Shown piece by piece: positions 36,960 to 47,021 of a stretch of DNA of 64,000 nt; position 1 is the stretch's first letter; each line of letters starts with the position of its first letter. The DNA is from Opisthorchis felineus (lineage: Eukaryota; Platyhelminthes; Trematoda; Opisthorchiida; Opisthorchiidae). The notes under the pieces were generated by a model that saw only the letters and a list, made by a program, of their open reading frames with translations, did not search any database and was not told where the DNA came from. The stretch lies in NCBI GenBank assembly GCA_004794785.1, contig SJOL01005977.1, positions 199,435 to 263,434 on the forward strand, in the 5' to 3' direction. The position numbers and the translations under genes were made by a program.

Positions 36960-37595
36960 AGCACGGTCTGACGTTGTTGCAGAAAAACACGGAAGTAAAA
37001 ATGGAACGGACAAGGGGGAACACACAAGGGTTGTTTTTGTTGCTGCATGCAGGCCTTGTAGTTTTCGTCAGTTCACAAGTTATCTGAGAGTAAGAAAATT
37101 GGAAACATCCATCCACTGGACCTGAGGTTTAGCTATGTCACCTGGTGTCCTCAATTATATGCACTCAGTACCCTTCCATTCTCGGACGAGAAGTCGACAT
37201 GAACCCAAGCCAAGCCCGCCGTGAAATTCATCCTTTTACATCACGTCATCGGCTGATCACCTCGTCTTTTCCAAATTCTGCTAACAACCATGAATAGTGG
37301 ACGGTGAGGTAGTCGAGGGCCACGCGTGCACAAAACATTCATCAGTTACCTTAATCAGTGAACAGAAATAACGATGGGCTGTCTGAACCTAGGACTTTTT
37401 ATGCGAATCTCTTCAGTACTTACACGGTGTCCCCATCAGATACTGTGTCCACAACCGCTTCGAAAAACTGCTCATCTACGCATGTCAGTAGATCCAGCAG
37501 GTCAAATTTCACAAATATATACCAATATCGCATGCATGGTTACATAGTGGAAGTACTGTTACCAAAACCCCCACATCATGCAGATGTTACTTCGT
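36960..37595. other. probable LINE-D 3' region, otherwise unassigned
   Basis: It lies directly downstream, on the minus strand, of the LINE-D RT fragment, and may hold its RT C-terminus and 3' UTR. I see no motif that proves this. Confidence 0.35.
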
Positions 37596-37599
37596 AAAC

Positions 37600-38065
37600 G
37601 CTATCGTTACCTTGAATACATGCAATGCAACTTCATCCTCGGTATCTCCATCAGTAGTAACGCAACCCCCGAGGTACAGGAGACTGCCTACAACTTCTAG
37701 TACATCTCCAGAGTGATAGCAGACGCAGATGTTATCCAACCTAGAAGCGTTATTTTGCAATTCGCCATTAACACCATATTCTTTCGCTTATATCTGTTTT
37801 CTACACAATCCTTCATCCTACACTATTCACTGCAATATGGCGCTGCGACCTAATCTATCGCAAGTACGTACATGGTTAACGGTTATGGAACTGGACGGAA
37901 CGATAGTTTTCGAGGCTAACTGCATCTTCTCCCCTGAACAGTGGCTTAATCACTGTAGTTTTGCATTTGATCGAAACACGACTCTCCTCCATGGACCGCA
38001 GAAATCGCTGGGACAGCGGTTTGGGTACAGTCGGACCAAGGGTTTTAAGGACGTATCTCATCCGG
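37600..38065 (-). pseudogene. LINE-D reverse transcriptase, part downstream of the LINE-A insertion
   Basis: Read on the minus strand from 38,065, GPDE-type sequence is followed by VLKTLGPTVPKPLSQRFLRSMEE, then KTTVIKPLFRGEDAVSLENYR (RT motif 1-2: KxAVIxPxFKxGD...NYRPV). After an internal deletion, VGSLLYLGGCVTTDGDTEDEV at about 37,630-37,690 matches the thumb motif F.YLG....DG.TE.EV. Motifs A to C are missing. The N-terminal continuation lies at 39,277-39,545, beyond the inserted LINE-A. It is inactive. Confidence 0.68.
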
Positions 38066-38077
38066 ACCAGGGGCAAA
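38066..38077 (+). repeat. target-site duplication, left copy
   Basis: ACCAGGGGCAAA lies immediately beyond the 3' (tail) end of the minus-strand LINE-A insert and is repeated exactly at 39,265-39,276. It encodes the APG of the KAPGPDE motif of LINE-D. Confidence 0.8.
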
Positions 38078-39264
38078 TCATCATTCACATCATCCTCATC
38101 ACCGACAGCATGACATCAGTGTTCAACACCGATGCTTCACTGCCGTACAGCCATGATTCGTTTGAAAGCATTATTGTGAAGAAAAGAATATAGGTGGACA
38201 GGGAAGGGACTTAACGCCAGTTTACAACAATCATTCCCAGGTGCCTACACCTCCAGATATTCATTCAAGCAACCTGGATAGAAACTGACAACAAGATCAC
38301 CACTGATATCCGTTGGCAGCCCTATCTTGCAGCGTTTCCAACCAGGCGCAGTGAGGATCACGCGGTCCCCATCCTGGGGGCGAGTAGCACCGACAGCACC
38401 CAAGCGTTTCGTAATCACCTTCATACCCCTCAGTCAGGTCAAGGGTTGGCCACCTCTCTGCTTCCGCCACTCTGAGTTGGGCATGGAAAACAGCACTCTC
38501 TTCGGCAAGCGATGGTTAGGCATACGCAACACATGTCCCAACCAACACAGCTTCTGGTGCTGGACACATTCTTCGATGGAAGTACCCGTTGCATAACCGA
38601 AAACTCGCTTTCTAATTGCCTCGTTACGGATACGCCGACACCAACCCACACGAGCTATGGTTCTGAGACAACGATTGTCAAACACCTGAAGACGTCTCAG
38701 TTCCGCTGCTCGAACAGGCCAAGTCTCAGCCATACAACAAAACAGCCCGCACTGTAGCTTGGAACACATCTCCCTTGAGATTCAGGGCTACACCACTTTG
38801 ACGCCATAGGTGTCCCAAATGAGCAAACGCGATCCGAGCCTTGAAGATTCGTGCATTGACCTCATCTGTCACAAAACAATCAGAACTAATGCAACTTCTA
38901 AGATACGTGAAACGCTCCACAACTTCCAGTGCCTTTCCCTGGATTGTAAGTGCCGTCTTCAGTGACTGCATGTGGGTGCAAAATGCATACCAAAGGGATG
39001 ACTTTGGTCAGTTCATCCAAAAACAACTGCGCCTTCTCCTCTTCTTCGAAGACGAGAACGATGTCGTCTGCATATTCCAGATCGACAAGGTTTTCGTCAC
39101 AGGCTATTTGAACACCGGGGTTTTTGAGACCTCCCAGCGTTCGTCTCATGAATTCATCGATCGCGAAGTTAAACAGGAATGGAGAGAGTGGGCATCCCTG
39201 ACGGACACCACTTTGTGTAAGGAAGCTTTTGGAGAGCTCGCCGTATACTCTCACACGTCCACAC
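38078..39264 (-). mobile_element. LINE-A, 5'-truncated insertion inside LINE-D
   Basis: This is a minus-strand LINE-A of about 1.19 kb, flanked by the 12-bp duplication. It begins within the RT at RVRVYGELSKSF and carries SGVRQGCPLSPFLFNFAID (motif B) and LEYADDIVLVF (motif C, both catalytic Asp intact). After a deletion of roughly 25-30 bases near 38,970 the thumb follows (VVERFTYLRSCISSD, VNARIFKARIAF, KGDVFQATVRAVLLYG). The conserved C-terminal block RCLRTIARVGW...HQKLCWLGHVLRMPNHRLPKRVLF comes last. The 3' UTR ends in a GATGATG-type tail. Frame breaks near 38,970 and 38,745 and the missing 5' half make it inactive. It is the youngest-looking LINE-A copy in the window. Confidence 0.85.
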
Positions 39265-39276
39265 ACCAGGGGCAAA
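39265..39276 (+). repeat. target-site duplication, right copy
   Basis: This is an exact repeat of 38,066-38,077 at the truncated 5' end of the LINE-A insert. Beyond it the LINE-D coding sequence resumes. Confidence 0.8.
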
Positions 39277-39600
39277 GCTCAAGTACAGACTATGCAGGGC
39301 CGAATGGATTCCCCCAACGTCAAATGTTCTAGTTGTTAGTTCCGGTACTGGATCCGGGGATTCGAGCAATTGCACTGAGGAATACTGCTGAAGGAAAATG
39401 TCAGCCTTCCCACACCTGAATCCTCCACATCTGATTGGCCGGTGAGAGGTGAAACTTCGTAATCTCTGTTTACTGCCGAATCTATGAAAACGAGTGTTTC
39501 AGTGGGCAATTCGAACCCTGGCCAACTGTCGTTTAAATAGTTCACGATTGCACGCTACATAGACTTCGCGATGTACAATACGTAGCGTAGTCAGTATCCA
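39277..39600 (-). pseudogene. LINE-D EN-RT linker, part upstream of the LINE-A insertion
   Basis: The minus strand reads RDYEVSPLTGQSDVEDSGVGRL (family W.EHF..LL.QPSDV..S.I.RLP) and then, after a frameshift, DPVPELTTRTFDVGGIHSALHSL and LSFAPG, matching LP.V..ELD..PT..EI..AI...KAPG. It ends exactly where the target-site duplication begins; the missing PDE continues at 38,065. The two halves therefore belong to one element. Confidence 0.65.
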
Positions 39601-40030
39601 ATAGTTACCTCTTGAATTCGCACCCCTAAGAAACTTATGGGTTACGATACAGATGTCACAGACAGAAAATGTCTGTGGAAGCCAACAAATCCCAACCATG
39701 GAGAAGTATCAGAGGCAACCGTTCCATACGAGGAATTACGTAAATGTTGCCTATAAAAAGGTTCACCTCCAGTCAACTCTAGAAAATCAGTTCGTTACTA
39801 GTCAGTCAGTTCCCAGGAAGCAGATAATCGCACGGATTAATGTCCAAACCCGAGCAGTAGATCTATTTTGTGAAGGCATTTGAAATACGACCCGTTGATC
39901 GTGCAAAGCGACACGCTCGCGTTTTTTAGCTCCAGTGAACATCTTTAGCAAGGGTGCAGCGGACTGAGTCACAATGAAAACTTTTGCCACACCCCTGAAA
40001 TTAATACTACTCACACAAAATAGCCCCTCA
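39601..40030. other. unassigned, possible upstream part of LINE-D
   Basis: No motif recognised. A 10-bp direct repeat AAATTAATAC occurs at 39,998-40,007 and 40,217-40,226 around the SINE-1 copy and could be its target-site duplication. The left copy is 23 bases away from the tRNA-like start, so this is tentative. Confidence 0.35.
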
Positions 40031-40216
40031 GGGCGAGATGGCTCAGTGGTTAGAGCGCGAATTTACAGACCGGAAGGTCCGTGGTTCGAACCCAACCTCT
40101 GTATCTCGACTTCTCCCGTCTAGGCTTGGGCAACCTGGCAGTATCCCAGTCTTCATGCTTCTTTCGGGTGGCATGGTAGCTAGGCACCGAAAAGGTGTTA
40201 CAGCTGAACGATTGAA
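40031..40216 (+). mobile_element. SINE-1 copy (tRNA-derived), near full length
   Basis: The head GGCGAGATGGCTCAGTGG gives a good A box and a D arm (GCTC...GAGC). GTGGTTCGAACCC supplies the B box, and GGCGAGA can pair with TCTCGAC as an acceptor-like stem with one mismatch. The tRNA-unrelated body follows: GTCTAGGCTTGGGCAAC, GGCAGTATCCCAG, TTCTTTCGGGTGGCATGG, TAGCTAGGCACCG and CAGCTGAAC. The same head and body occur on the minus strand at 50,903-51,080, and a body fragment at 52,963-53,015. It would be transcribed by polymerase III and mobilised by LINE enzymes. Confidence 0.82.
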
Positions 40217-40559
40217 AAATTAATACATACTGGCGCTTAACCGTGATAAAATCATGAAGCCTAGTAGATGGTGGAAAAAGGCACGACAGGAACTTAGTGC
40301 AAATAACCCCATTGGGAAAACTATCGAAAATGTGCCCACACCTTTAGACAGCATTGAAATAAAGACACCTGAGCATCAAGTTGGAGTGAGGCATCATCAG
40401 CTGAACCGATCCGCTTTGCTTCGTGAACCTTACCAGACATAAGCTCAGTGTACAACAGGCGAACTTTAGCTGGGCAGTCCGGCTAGTAAATGACATGTGC
40501 GCCACTTGCAGGATTTTTAGCCAGGTTCGAGGAGTAGTTAACCCACGGCTAGAATTCTC

Positions 40560-41115
40560 ACAGCACCGAGTTTGACTGCAGCTGTTTCCACTCAACATCA
40601 TCATGTTATGGTCTGTCCCCACGAAACTTACAAAACGGCTTGGAACTGAAAACACGCTTTTCTTTGGTAAACGGTGGTCGGGCAGACGAAGTTTAACTTG
40701 CTGCTTCGTTAACAAGTACCGCTTGCGCACAGCTTCGTTGCGCGCACGCTGCAGCCCTTGCTACGTTGTGGTGACATCGATGGGACGTACTAGGACGTCT
40801 AAGACCCTCGGACCGAAGGTGCCACGCTTCAGAACCTCCAAGTTAGACCACTCGTATACACGGCCCTTTACCATCAGCAAGTCGTTGCTTCCATAAATTG
40901 CATAAGTTGGCGAATTCTTTGGTGCCTTGACCACACGCGCATTAACTCCATCTGGCACAGTACGATCATAGCTTATACAGGTGCCTCTATGTGTGAACCC
41001 ACCAAACTCTTGATTCTCAGGTTTCAGAGAGGCACAAGAAGGGAAAGCTCGAAGATTCTACACTTTGAAAGTTCGAAACGTATGCCGAAACAAGGGACTA
41101 CCCTGGATAGCCCGT
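40560..41115 (-). pseudogene. LINE-A RT C-terminal fragment, rearranged
   Basis: The minus strand from about 41,115 reads GIRFELSKCRI (family GMxFAPSKCKV) and then TVPDGVNARVVKAPK (VTDEVNARICKAR). MVKGRVYEW follows (LKGRVYQ), then RARNEAVRKRYLL (RIRNEAIRKRVFG) and DHRLPKKSVFSVPS (NHRLPKRVLFSMPN). The order is that of LINE-A with internal deletions and several frameshifts. An AACATGATGATG stretch near 40,595-40,607 may be a 3' tail. Confidence 0.62.
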
Positions 41116-41214
41116 CCAAAATAACTGGTGCAAAAACTACTCATAAAAAAATAATTCGCATAATACATGTCCATTAATCTCCAGACAGAATATCGATGCC
41201 TAGACTCAAGGTTC

Positions 41215-42610
41215 CCTCGTGTTATCAACATCAGCAACGACGGTTTCGATGCTGCACAACCATAATTTTTAGAAGCCTTATTGCAAAAAACGAATAGGGA
41301 AGGGACCTATTGCAAGCCTATTATGATCATTCGGAGGTGCCCATAACTCCACTCAGACAATCTGGACAAAAAGTGAAGACAATAACGCCATTGTCATCGA
41401 TCAGAAGCCATTTCATGCAGCATCTCCAGCCATTCACCAGAAAAATCATGCGGATCTCAAACTGGAAGGCCAGTAGCACCCAGCATTTTTGTAATCACCT
41501 TAGTATTTCTGTCTCCCTGCGCCACTCTGAATTAGGCACGGAAAACAGAACTGTTTTCGGTAAACAGTGATTCGGCATGCTACACGGCTAAACTATCGAA
41601 GGTTTAGTTGCTGACTGACGTTCATGTTGCACAAGTTAACACGTTTTCCAACTATCTCATTGTGGATTCGATAGCACCAGCCTATACGACCCATAGTTCT
41701 GAGACAACAGTTGTCAAAAGCGCGAGGACACCTGAGTCCGGCTGCTCACAGAGGCCACGTCTCACAAACGTACAACAAAGCAGTCCGTACTACAGCCTGA
41801 TATACGCGTTCCTTGAGATTCAGAGACGTACCGCTTTTCTCCCACATATCTCTCAAGTTGGTAAACGATGTCCAAGTCTTGACCTCACACACTAAATTCA
41901 GGGGCTGTACAGCTTCCATGGCAGGTAAAACGCTGCACAGTCTATCCTTGGATTGTAAGTGGCATCAATGACTGCATGGCCAAAAGCAGGATGACACGAC
42001 TTGAGTAGGGCCACTAAAAAATACCTGTCTCCGTGTACTCCAAGAAGACGGAGACGATTTCGTCTCTGTATTCAAAATAGACAGTTTCCGTCAGCAACTG
42101 CTTGAGCATCATGGTTATGAAGACATGAAGTTCATCGCGTTATCTCGTCAACCACGAAATTGAATAGGAGTAGAGAAAGCGGGTAAACAGCCTGTCGAAC
42201 ACTACCCTTTGTACAAAAACTTTTGGAGGTTTCCATATACTCTCGCATGCCGGCAATTCTGAGAATACAAGGAACACATTCATAGACTTCACGGGCATTC
42301 CCACGCTGAGCATGCGCATTCAGAAAAACAAATTAGTTAGCAGTCAAATATCCTTTGGAATACCAAATTTGTGGTCGCTTATACGTATGGTGTTGTTCTG
42401 GCACCCGACGGAATCGGAAGACGTAGTCAACGAAACCCCGACCAGGCAAACATCCCTCTTACTGCTACGTGAGTCATCATAAGACGACGAAGGACGCCAG
42501 CAGTCTCCTTACAACTGGAGTTGATCCACCGCATTCATTGAGGGCCTCTGTTGAAAATGAGCACTGCTACCGATTTACCCCAGTTGTCTGGGACAGTCTT
42601 TTACCTTAGA
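41215..42610 (-). pseudogene. LINE-A RT to 3' UTR, 5'-truncated and heavily decayed
   Basis: On the plus strand this aligns in reverse with the LINE-A copy at 38.1-39.3 kb: GAGGTGCC.A.ACTCCA, the CGCCACTCTGA.TT.GGCA.GGAAAACAG block, TTCTGAGACAAC..TTGTCAAA, and TCC.TGGATTGTAAGTG.C.TCA.TGACTGCATG. Further 5' (42,210-42,600) it continues through ARVYGNLQKF (family VRVYGELSKSF), RRL and a DNWG-like piece. Many stops. It is truncated at the DNWG region near 42,600, where an inverted LINE-A begins. Confidence 0.68.
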
Positions 42611-42749
42611 TAAGGAAGAAGACACCAGACAAATGCTGACTAAGGACTCCAGTCACGAACATACCGCACCATACAGTGGCGTGGCGATTTGTGTGCCTCC
42701 GTGACCCATTCAGCTATACTGAGGTATGTCCGTGCGACTCGAAGTATCT

Positions 42750-43080
42750 CCAGCCAGGTTGGTCAGTAGTTAGAGACCTGAACATGTGTGATAACTTTTC
42801 CTTTAAGAACGACGGCTGCTTTGCGATCAAGAGTTTGAGTCGGAGGCTTTGGTTGAGGACTCCAATCGTCCTCCTGTCTATTTGAGTGCCCTCGCAGTAT
42901 CCCAGCCTACGTACAACCATGACACCTACAACTAAGAATACTCTCATGCCACATCGGCCGTCGCGCGGTGTCACCAGCCAGGTCAGTTTACTTGCAGCAT
43001 ACAGCAGGGTCAGTAAGCTAAAGCAGGCTATTGTTGATGCCTCCATTTATTCTCTTTCACATATTAGTCCATCTCCCTAT
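42750..43080 (+). promoter_or_regulatory. LINE-A 5' region with tRNA-like A-box word and SINE-1-like module
   Basis: GGTTGGTCAGTAGTTAGAG (near 42,758-42,776) resembles a polymerase III A box as in the SINE-1 head (GGCTCAGTGGTTAGAG). Further on, 42,867-42,905 aligns with the body of SINE-1 at 40,111-40,149 (TCC..CTGTCTA..TTGAG, GCAGTATCCCAG). The inverted copy at 45,300-45,620 shows the same two words, with GGTCAGTGGTTAGAG intact. A promoter role is inference. Confidence 0.5.
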
Positions 43081-43229
43081 TCTCATCCCATTTCTAGCGA
43101 CATTTGCCTAGGCCCATTGGTAAGAAATGGCAGATCCATTCGCCGGCCACTGAACCTGACTACAATCTCTACCGTTGACTCGGCCGCCACGGCCACAGGC
43201 CATCCGAAACCATCCTTCAACCTCCGACG

Positions 43230-43990
43230 CTCAGTGCATCTGGCAACCTTTAACGTTCGTACTCTGAAACAAGCTGGACAAAAGACTATTCTTGTGTGCA
43301 CGCTGGACTAGCTTTCTATTGAAGCATGCTGTCTGAGGATTCGAGACCCACGTACGGTTGTTGAACTGACCTCCACATTGATTTCCGCTCGCTTCTGGTT
43401 GCGCACCTCTGGTGGTCCAGAAACCTCTACTGCTGGTTCTGCTGGGGTTGGTATTGTTCTAAGCCACCGAGTTGAAAAGTCTCTGGCTGTTGATAGCAGC
43501 GCCAAGGCCGTGAAGGAGTCTCACAAACGGAAAGATGATTGCCGTCTGGTTGTCGTGTCTGCTTATGCCCCAAACGGCTGTAGGTCTGACACTATCAAAG
43601 ACAAGTTTTATGACGCCTTAAGTAACCTGTTACGGCGGGTTAAACGCCCGCCGGAGATCTGAATGCACAAATGGGCGGATTTAGCGCATCTGAGACTGAA
43701 CTAGGTGGTCGACCTGGGTTGGACTCGGTGCGTACGGACTATGGCGAACCATTTCTTCAGCTTTGTGCTGCCCACAGACTGTTTCCATGCAGTACTAACT
43801 TCCGGAATAACAGGTCATGTGGCCGCATGGTATCCTCCAAGAGAGTGCCAATCACTAACCCAGATTGATCACATTATCTTCAGTTACCGATTGCGCCGAT
43901 CAATAACCGACTTCCACTCGTTTTGGAACACCTGTGTGGATTTCGACTATGCGCTCGGCAGAGTAGCATCCCTCCGTTTTCCAAGGCCCC
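43230..43990 (+). pseudogene. LINE-A AP-endonuclease, inactive
   Basis: The start is clear: [13 protein letters not shown] at about 43,246. CCLRIRDPRTVV replaces the usual C.SETRIQDP, losing the catalytic Glu. VVVSAYAPNG is well kept. GGFSASE (about 43,672) stands where GDFNAQ is expected, losing both metal-site Asp and Asn. QIDHIIFSYRLRRSI.D is kept, and DFDYALGR replaces DSDHALVR, losing the catalytic His. Frameshifts separate these blocks. The protein could not cut DNA. Confidence 0.72.
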
Positions 43991-44560
43991 GTAAGGTGCC
44001 GGCAAATAGCTTAGCGACTGAGAAATTGCCAGATTCCGAGGTCAGACGAACTTATCGGAATCGTCTTCTAGACTATCTTCCAATTGACTCACCGTCGAAT
44101 GTGAATTCGTTCTGGAACGAGATCACATCTTTACACAGTCCCGGGAGTTTTGCTTGTGGCACGGCGCTATTGCGTCCGCTCAAGCACTGGATATCAGAGA
44201 GAACACAGGTACCATTTGAATGGCGATGATACGCTCCCGCCGACCCGGAACATAACTCAACCCCACGAATTACCAGACGGCAATTAAACTCAACGTGTGC
44301 GCCAACCGTAAAGCCTGGTGTACACGGAAGGCTAAGGAAATGAAAGAGGCCCAGAATACCGCGAACGTTCAAAGATTTTTCCAGTTGATCTGTGCGAACG
44401 GTCCCCGGATCAAACTGGCGCAACCATCTCTAATAAAGATGAATGCCTCGACCACTGGGCCGAATACTTTGAACGACAATTCTCGTGGCCACCCGCTGCC
44501 ACTTATTTGGATTCTACAAGAGGAGTGGAATTCTGGACGGTGAACCTAGAAACCTCTAAA
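43991..44560 (+). pseudogene. LINE-A EN-RT linker
   Basis: Includes NRKAWCTRKAKEMKEAQNT and VQRFFQLICANGPR in the frame starting 44,295. These match the W..RAKEME.A...G....LFQLI...GP block between EN and RT in these LINEs. Frames change near 44,220 and 44,440. Confidence 0.6.
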
Positions 44561-45230
44561 GCATCGGAGGTTCATAACTGCATATGCTCTCCCAAGCGCC
44601 CCCGAGGTTCTGGTCCGGATGACCTCCCACCACTATTCAAAGATAGGAGTGAAGTTTTCAGTTGGCGCCTGTTTGAATTGTTGGGGTGTATCTGGGAAAA
44701 GGAGACCACCCCAGACAACTGGGGAGACCCCGTATCCACTTTCAAAAAATGGACCCCAGGCCGAGTGCGGTAATCACAGGGGGATCAGCTTGACTCCCGT
44801 CATTACGAGAATCTTGGAGTCAATTGTCCTTCGCCGCCTTATGGTGGCTCGTGAAACACAGACTCACATGGGATTCCAGCCTGGTAGGGGTTGCGTTGAC
44901 CAAATATTCACAGTCAGGTGCTAGAACAACGCCATACGTATAAACGACCCATAATTTTAGTAGTCCTGGATTTCCAAGGCGCGTTCGACACGGTTCATTG
45001 GCCTGTTCTCCTTATTACACTTGCCCAGCAGAGAATGTCCGCCAGGGGTGCCTACTCTCTTCATTCCTATTTAATTTTTTGATCGATGAAATGATGAGAC
45101 GAACGCTGGAAGGCCTTCAAAACCCTGGTGTTCAAATAGCCCCTGATGGAAACCTCAATCTGGAATGTGCAGAGGACATCATTCTCATCTTCGAAGAGGG
45201 GCACAGGTGTTTTTGGATGGACCGACCAAA
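44560..45230 (+). pseudogene. LINE-A reverse transcriptase, inactive
   Basis: The frame 44,507-44,773 has PRGSGPDDLPPLFKDRSEV and CIWEKETTPDNWGDPV. The next frame has ECGNHRGISLTPV, RILESIVLRRLM and FQPGRGCVDQIFT. Near 44,960-44,995 VVLDFQGAFDTVHW is motif A with its Asp kept. A deletion then joins to NVRQGCLLSSFLFNFLIDEMMRR (motif B), and at about 45,165 ECAEDIILIF stands for YADDIVLIF, so one catalytic Asp of motif C is lost. The thumb and 3' end are missing. Confidence 0.75.
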
Positions 45231-45299
45231 GTCATACAAAAAGTATTATTCATGGGAGAGTGGGTGGCAAAAATACAGAAGGGATGCTTCAGCAGTAGC

Positions 45300-45620
45300 C
45301 TGTTTTCGCCTATCTGCTGTGGTGTAGGCAGTAAGTAAGGCGACCCGGCTGCTGACACCACTTGACATCCGATGTAGCACGGGGTTACTTCTGGTAGACA
45401 TGCTTGTACGTGGATACTGCCCTGGCGCTCAAACCTAGACAAGAGGACTATTACGCTCCTCAATTAAAGCCTTTAGCTCAAAAGCCCGAATACAAGAGGG
45501 ATGTCAGTGTATCACAGTTTTTAAAAGGACAAGTTGTCACACACGTTCCAACCCCAAAACTGGATTGCCGGGAGACTGGGTTTGTCCAACCTCTAACCAC
45601 TGACCAAACTGGTATGGGAG
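45300..45620 (-). mobile_element. LINE-A 5' module, minus-strand copy
   Basis: On the minus strand, GTTTGGTCAGTGGTTAGAGG (45,592-45,612) is followed by TTGAGCTAAAGGCTTTAATTGAGG, CCTCTTGTCTAGGTTTGAGCGCC (about 45,425-45,447) and CATCGGATGTCAAGTGGTGTCAGCAGCC. This is the same order as the LINE-A 5' region at 42,758-42,985. It abuts the broken RT of the plus-strand LINE-A tail to tail. Confidence 0.65.
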
Positions 45621-45799
45621 ATCGTGGGTGGCAAGGACAGTCGCAGTACAGCTCAATAGCTAACTGCGTCGCAGCAAGCATTCCGTGATCAAGTCGACGA
45701 CAAAACTGGATAAGAGGTAGAGAGGAGACAACGTTGAAGAACTCCCACAGTCATTGAGCTCTTAGGTAGCTCATTGCGGACCTTAACCTAACCAGAGGC

Positions 45800-46030
45800 A
45801 CAGAAACAAAGGAACCGGGGATTTAAAACAAAAACAAGAACATCCTCATCTGAGCAAGCATATTTAGGAGAGCCAATCCATCCAGAGTTGAGGGCCTCTT
45901 TAAAGTAGGGGAAGACCGGGATTTTTGGTCGACGGTAGGGGTTGCGCCGCTCAAACAATTGATATAATGTGAAGGCATGGCTAATACACCCCTTCCAAGT
46001 TGGGACCCTGCTTGACACGTTAGGCCTCAT
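45800..46030 (-). pseudogene. LINE RT fragment, motif 3 to A
   Basis: The minus frame reads WKGCISHAFTLYQLFERR and YRRPKIPVFPYFKEALNSG, matching the family pattern GCIDHIFTLRQ.LE.R..YRRP.I.VFLDFK.AFDS. The catalytic Asp of motif A is replaced by Tyr. It is a short isolated piece, A/B-like. Confidence 0.6.
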
Positions 46031-46724
46031 GTCTTAAGTGCCGAAGGTGGGCGTCAAACATTAGCGGAGTCAATAACCCTTTGGTTGAAACAGTCGGTTC
46101 GGGTATATTTTTAAGACACGTGTGACCACTGATTGGCCTCAATTCTACAGAACACCTTATTGTTCCCAAACGAGAACAGAAGAACTAGTGAAGGTAGAAC
46201 ACAAACATTCAACTGCACCTTTGAATGAGTCTGGAACCTCATCTGATCCAGCACCCCGACAACAAGAAGTGCACATACGTACTCCAGAAAATGAAGGTGA
46301 TGTGAAGTCACATACCGCGGAGCAAAATGAGTAAAATGCGTGGGTACGGGTAAAAAAATAAGGATTGTTGGAAACATTCTGCCCAGAGATCTAGACGTTT
46401 GGTTTATATACTAGGTCTCAAATATCATCCTTGATTAAGTCATGAACGGATGTAGGTCCTTGAAGGAACACTACTCATAAGGTTGCTGAGAATTCTTCGA
46501 CAGCCCAAGATTTATCATGGGTGAAAAAAGGCGGGATGTCAATACTTTCATTGATTTACTGCATTTACATCGTTGAACTTCTGGGTTTTCGTTTATTTTA
46601 TTCTTTGTTTGTGAACACAACTCGTGGAGGTAGCGGATGTCGATGCATCGTTAATTCATGCCATAACGACGTAGATGATGCTGGTGAGGGTTGCATTTGT
46701 AGGGAAGAGAAGTCGCCCTGTACC
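46031..46724. other. unassigned sequence
   Basis: No gene recognised. A 70-residue plus frame (46,122-46,334) is hydrophilic without a known domain. A 17-base word CACTACTCATAAGGTTG at 46,469-46,485 recurs at 63,885-63,901. Confidence 0.4.
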
Positions 46725-47021
46725 GTCATCATCATCATTATTACCAGCTGTAAGAACCGCGTACTTGTCGTACAGTGGTTGTAGCTGCTACAATTTCGTC
46801 CACCGATGATTTGGGGAAGTGGGGTAGGTAGCTGCGCATTGGAGACGGCTTCTGATAAATTGGTGCGCAAATACAGGTCTGTCAGTGAACTTTTAAGTGG
46901 AAGGATTGGGAGGAGAGCTATGCGTTGAAGGCAATAGCTTGGATGCACGAGCGCCATTGAGGGCGTGACTCGGCCATGTCTGACAATATCTCCAACCATA
47001 GATGTGACGGTAATGACCAGA
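46725..47021 (-). repeat. LINE-B 3' UTR and simple-repeat tail
   Basis: About 280 bases of non-coding sequence follow the stop codon on the minus strand and end in GGTAATAATGATGATGATGAC. Such a tail is typical of LINEs that end in a short simple repeat rather than poly(A). Confidence 0.7.

Larger units (their letters stand above)
42670..45300 (+). mobile_element. LINE-A, plus-strand copy with 5' region, EN and RT, degenerate
   Basis: This is the most complete LINE-A: a 5' untranslated module (about 42,750-43,080), endonuclease (43,230-43,990), linker (43,990-44,500) and RT (44,560-45,230), where similarity stops after motif C. It is head-to-head with the minus-strand LINE-A at 41.2-42.6 kb. 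Coding is split across at least seven frame segments, and both enzymes have lost catalytic residues. Confidence 0.75.

Noticed and set aside
36721..37116. Open frames through the N run
   Set aside because: Artefacts of the gap and the AT repeat.
38841..39332. 163-residue plus-strand open frame
   Set aside because: It is antisense to the LINE-A RT, whose motifs are read on the minus strand.
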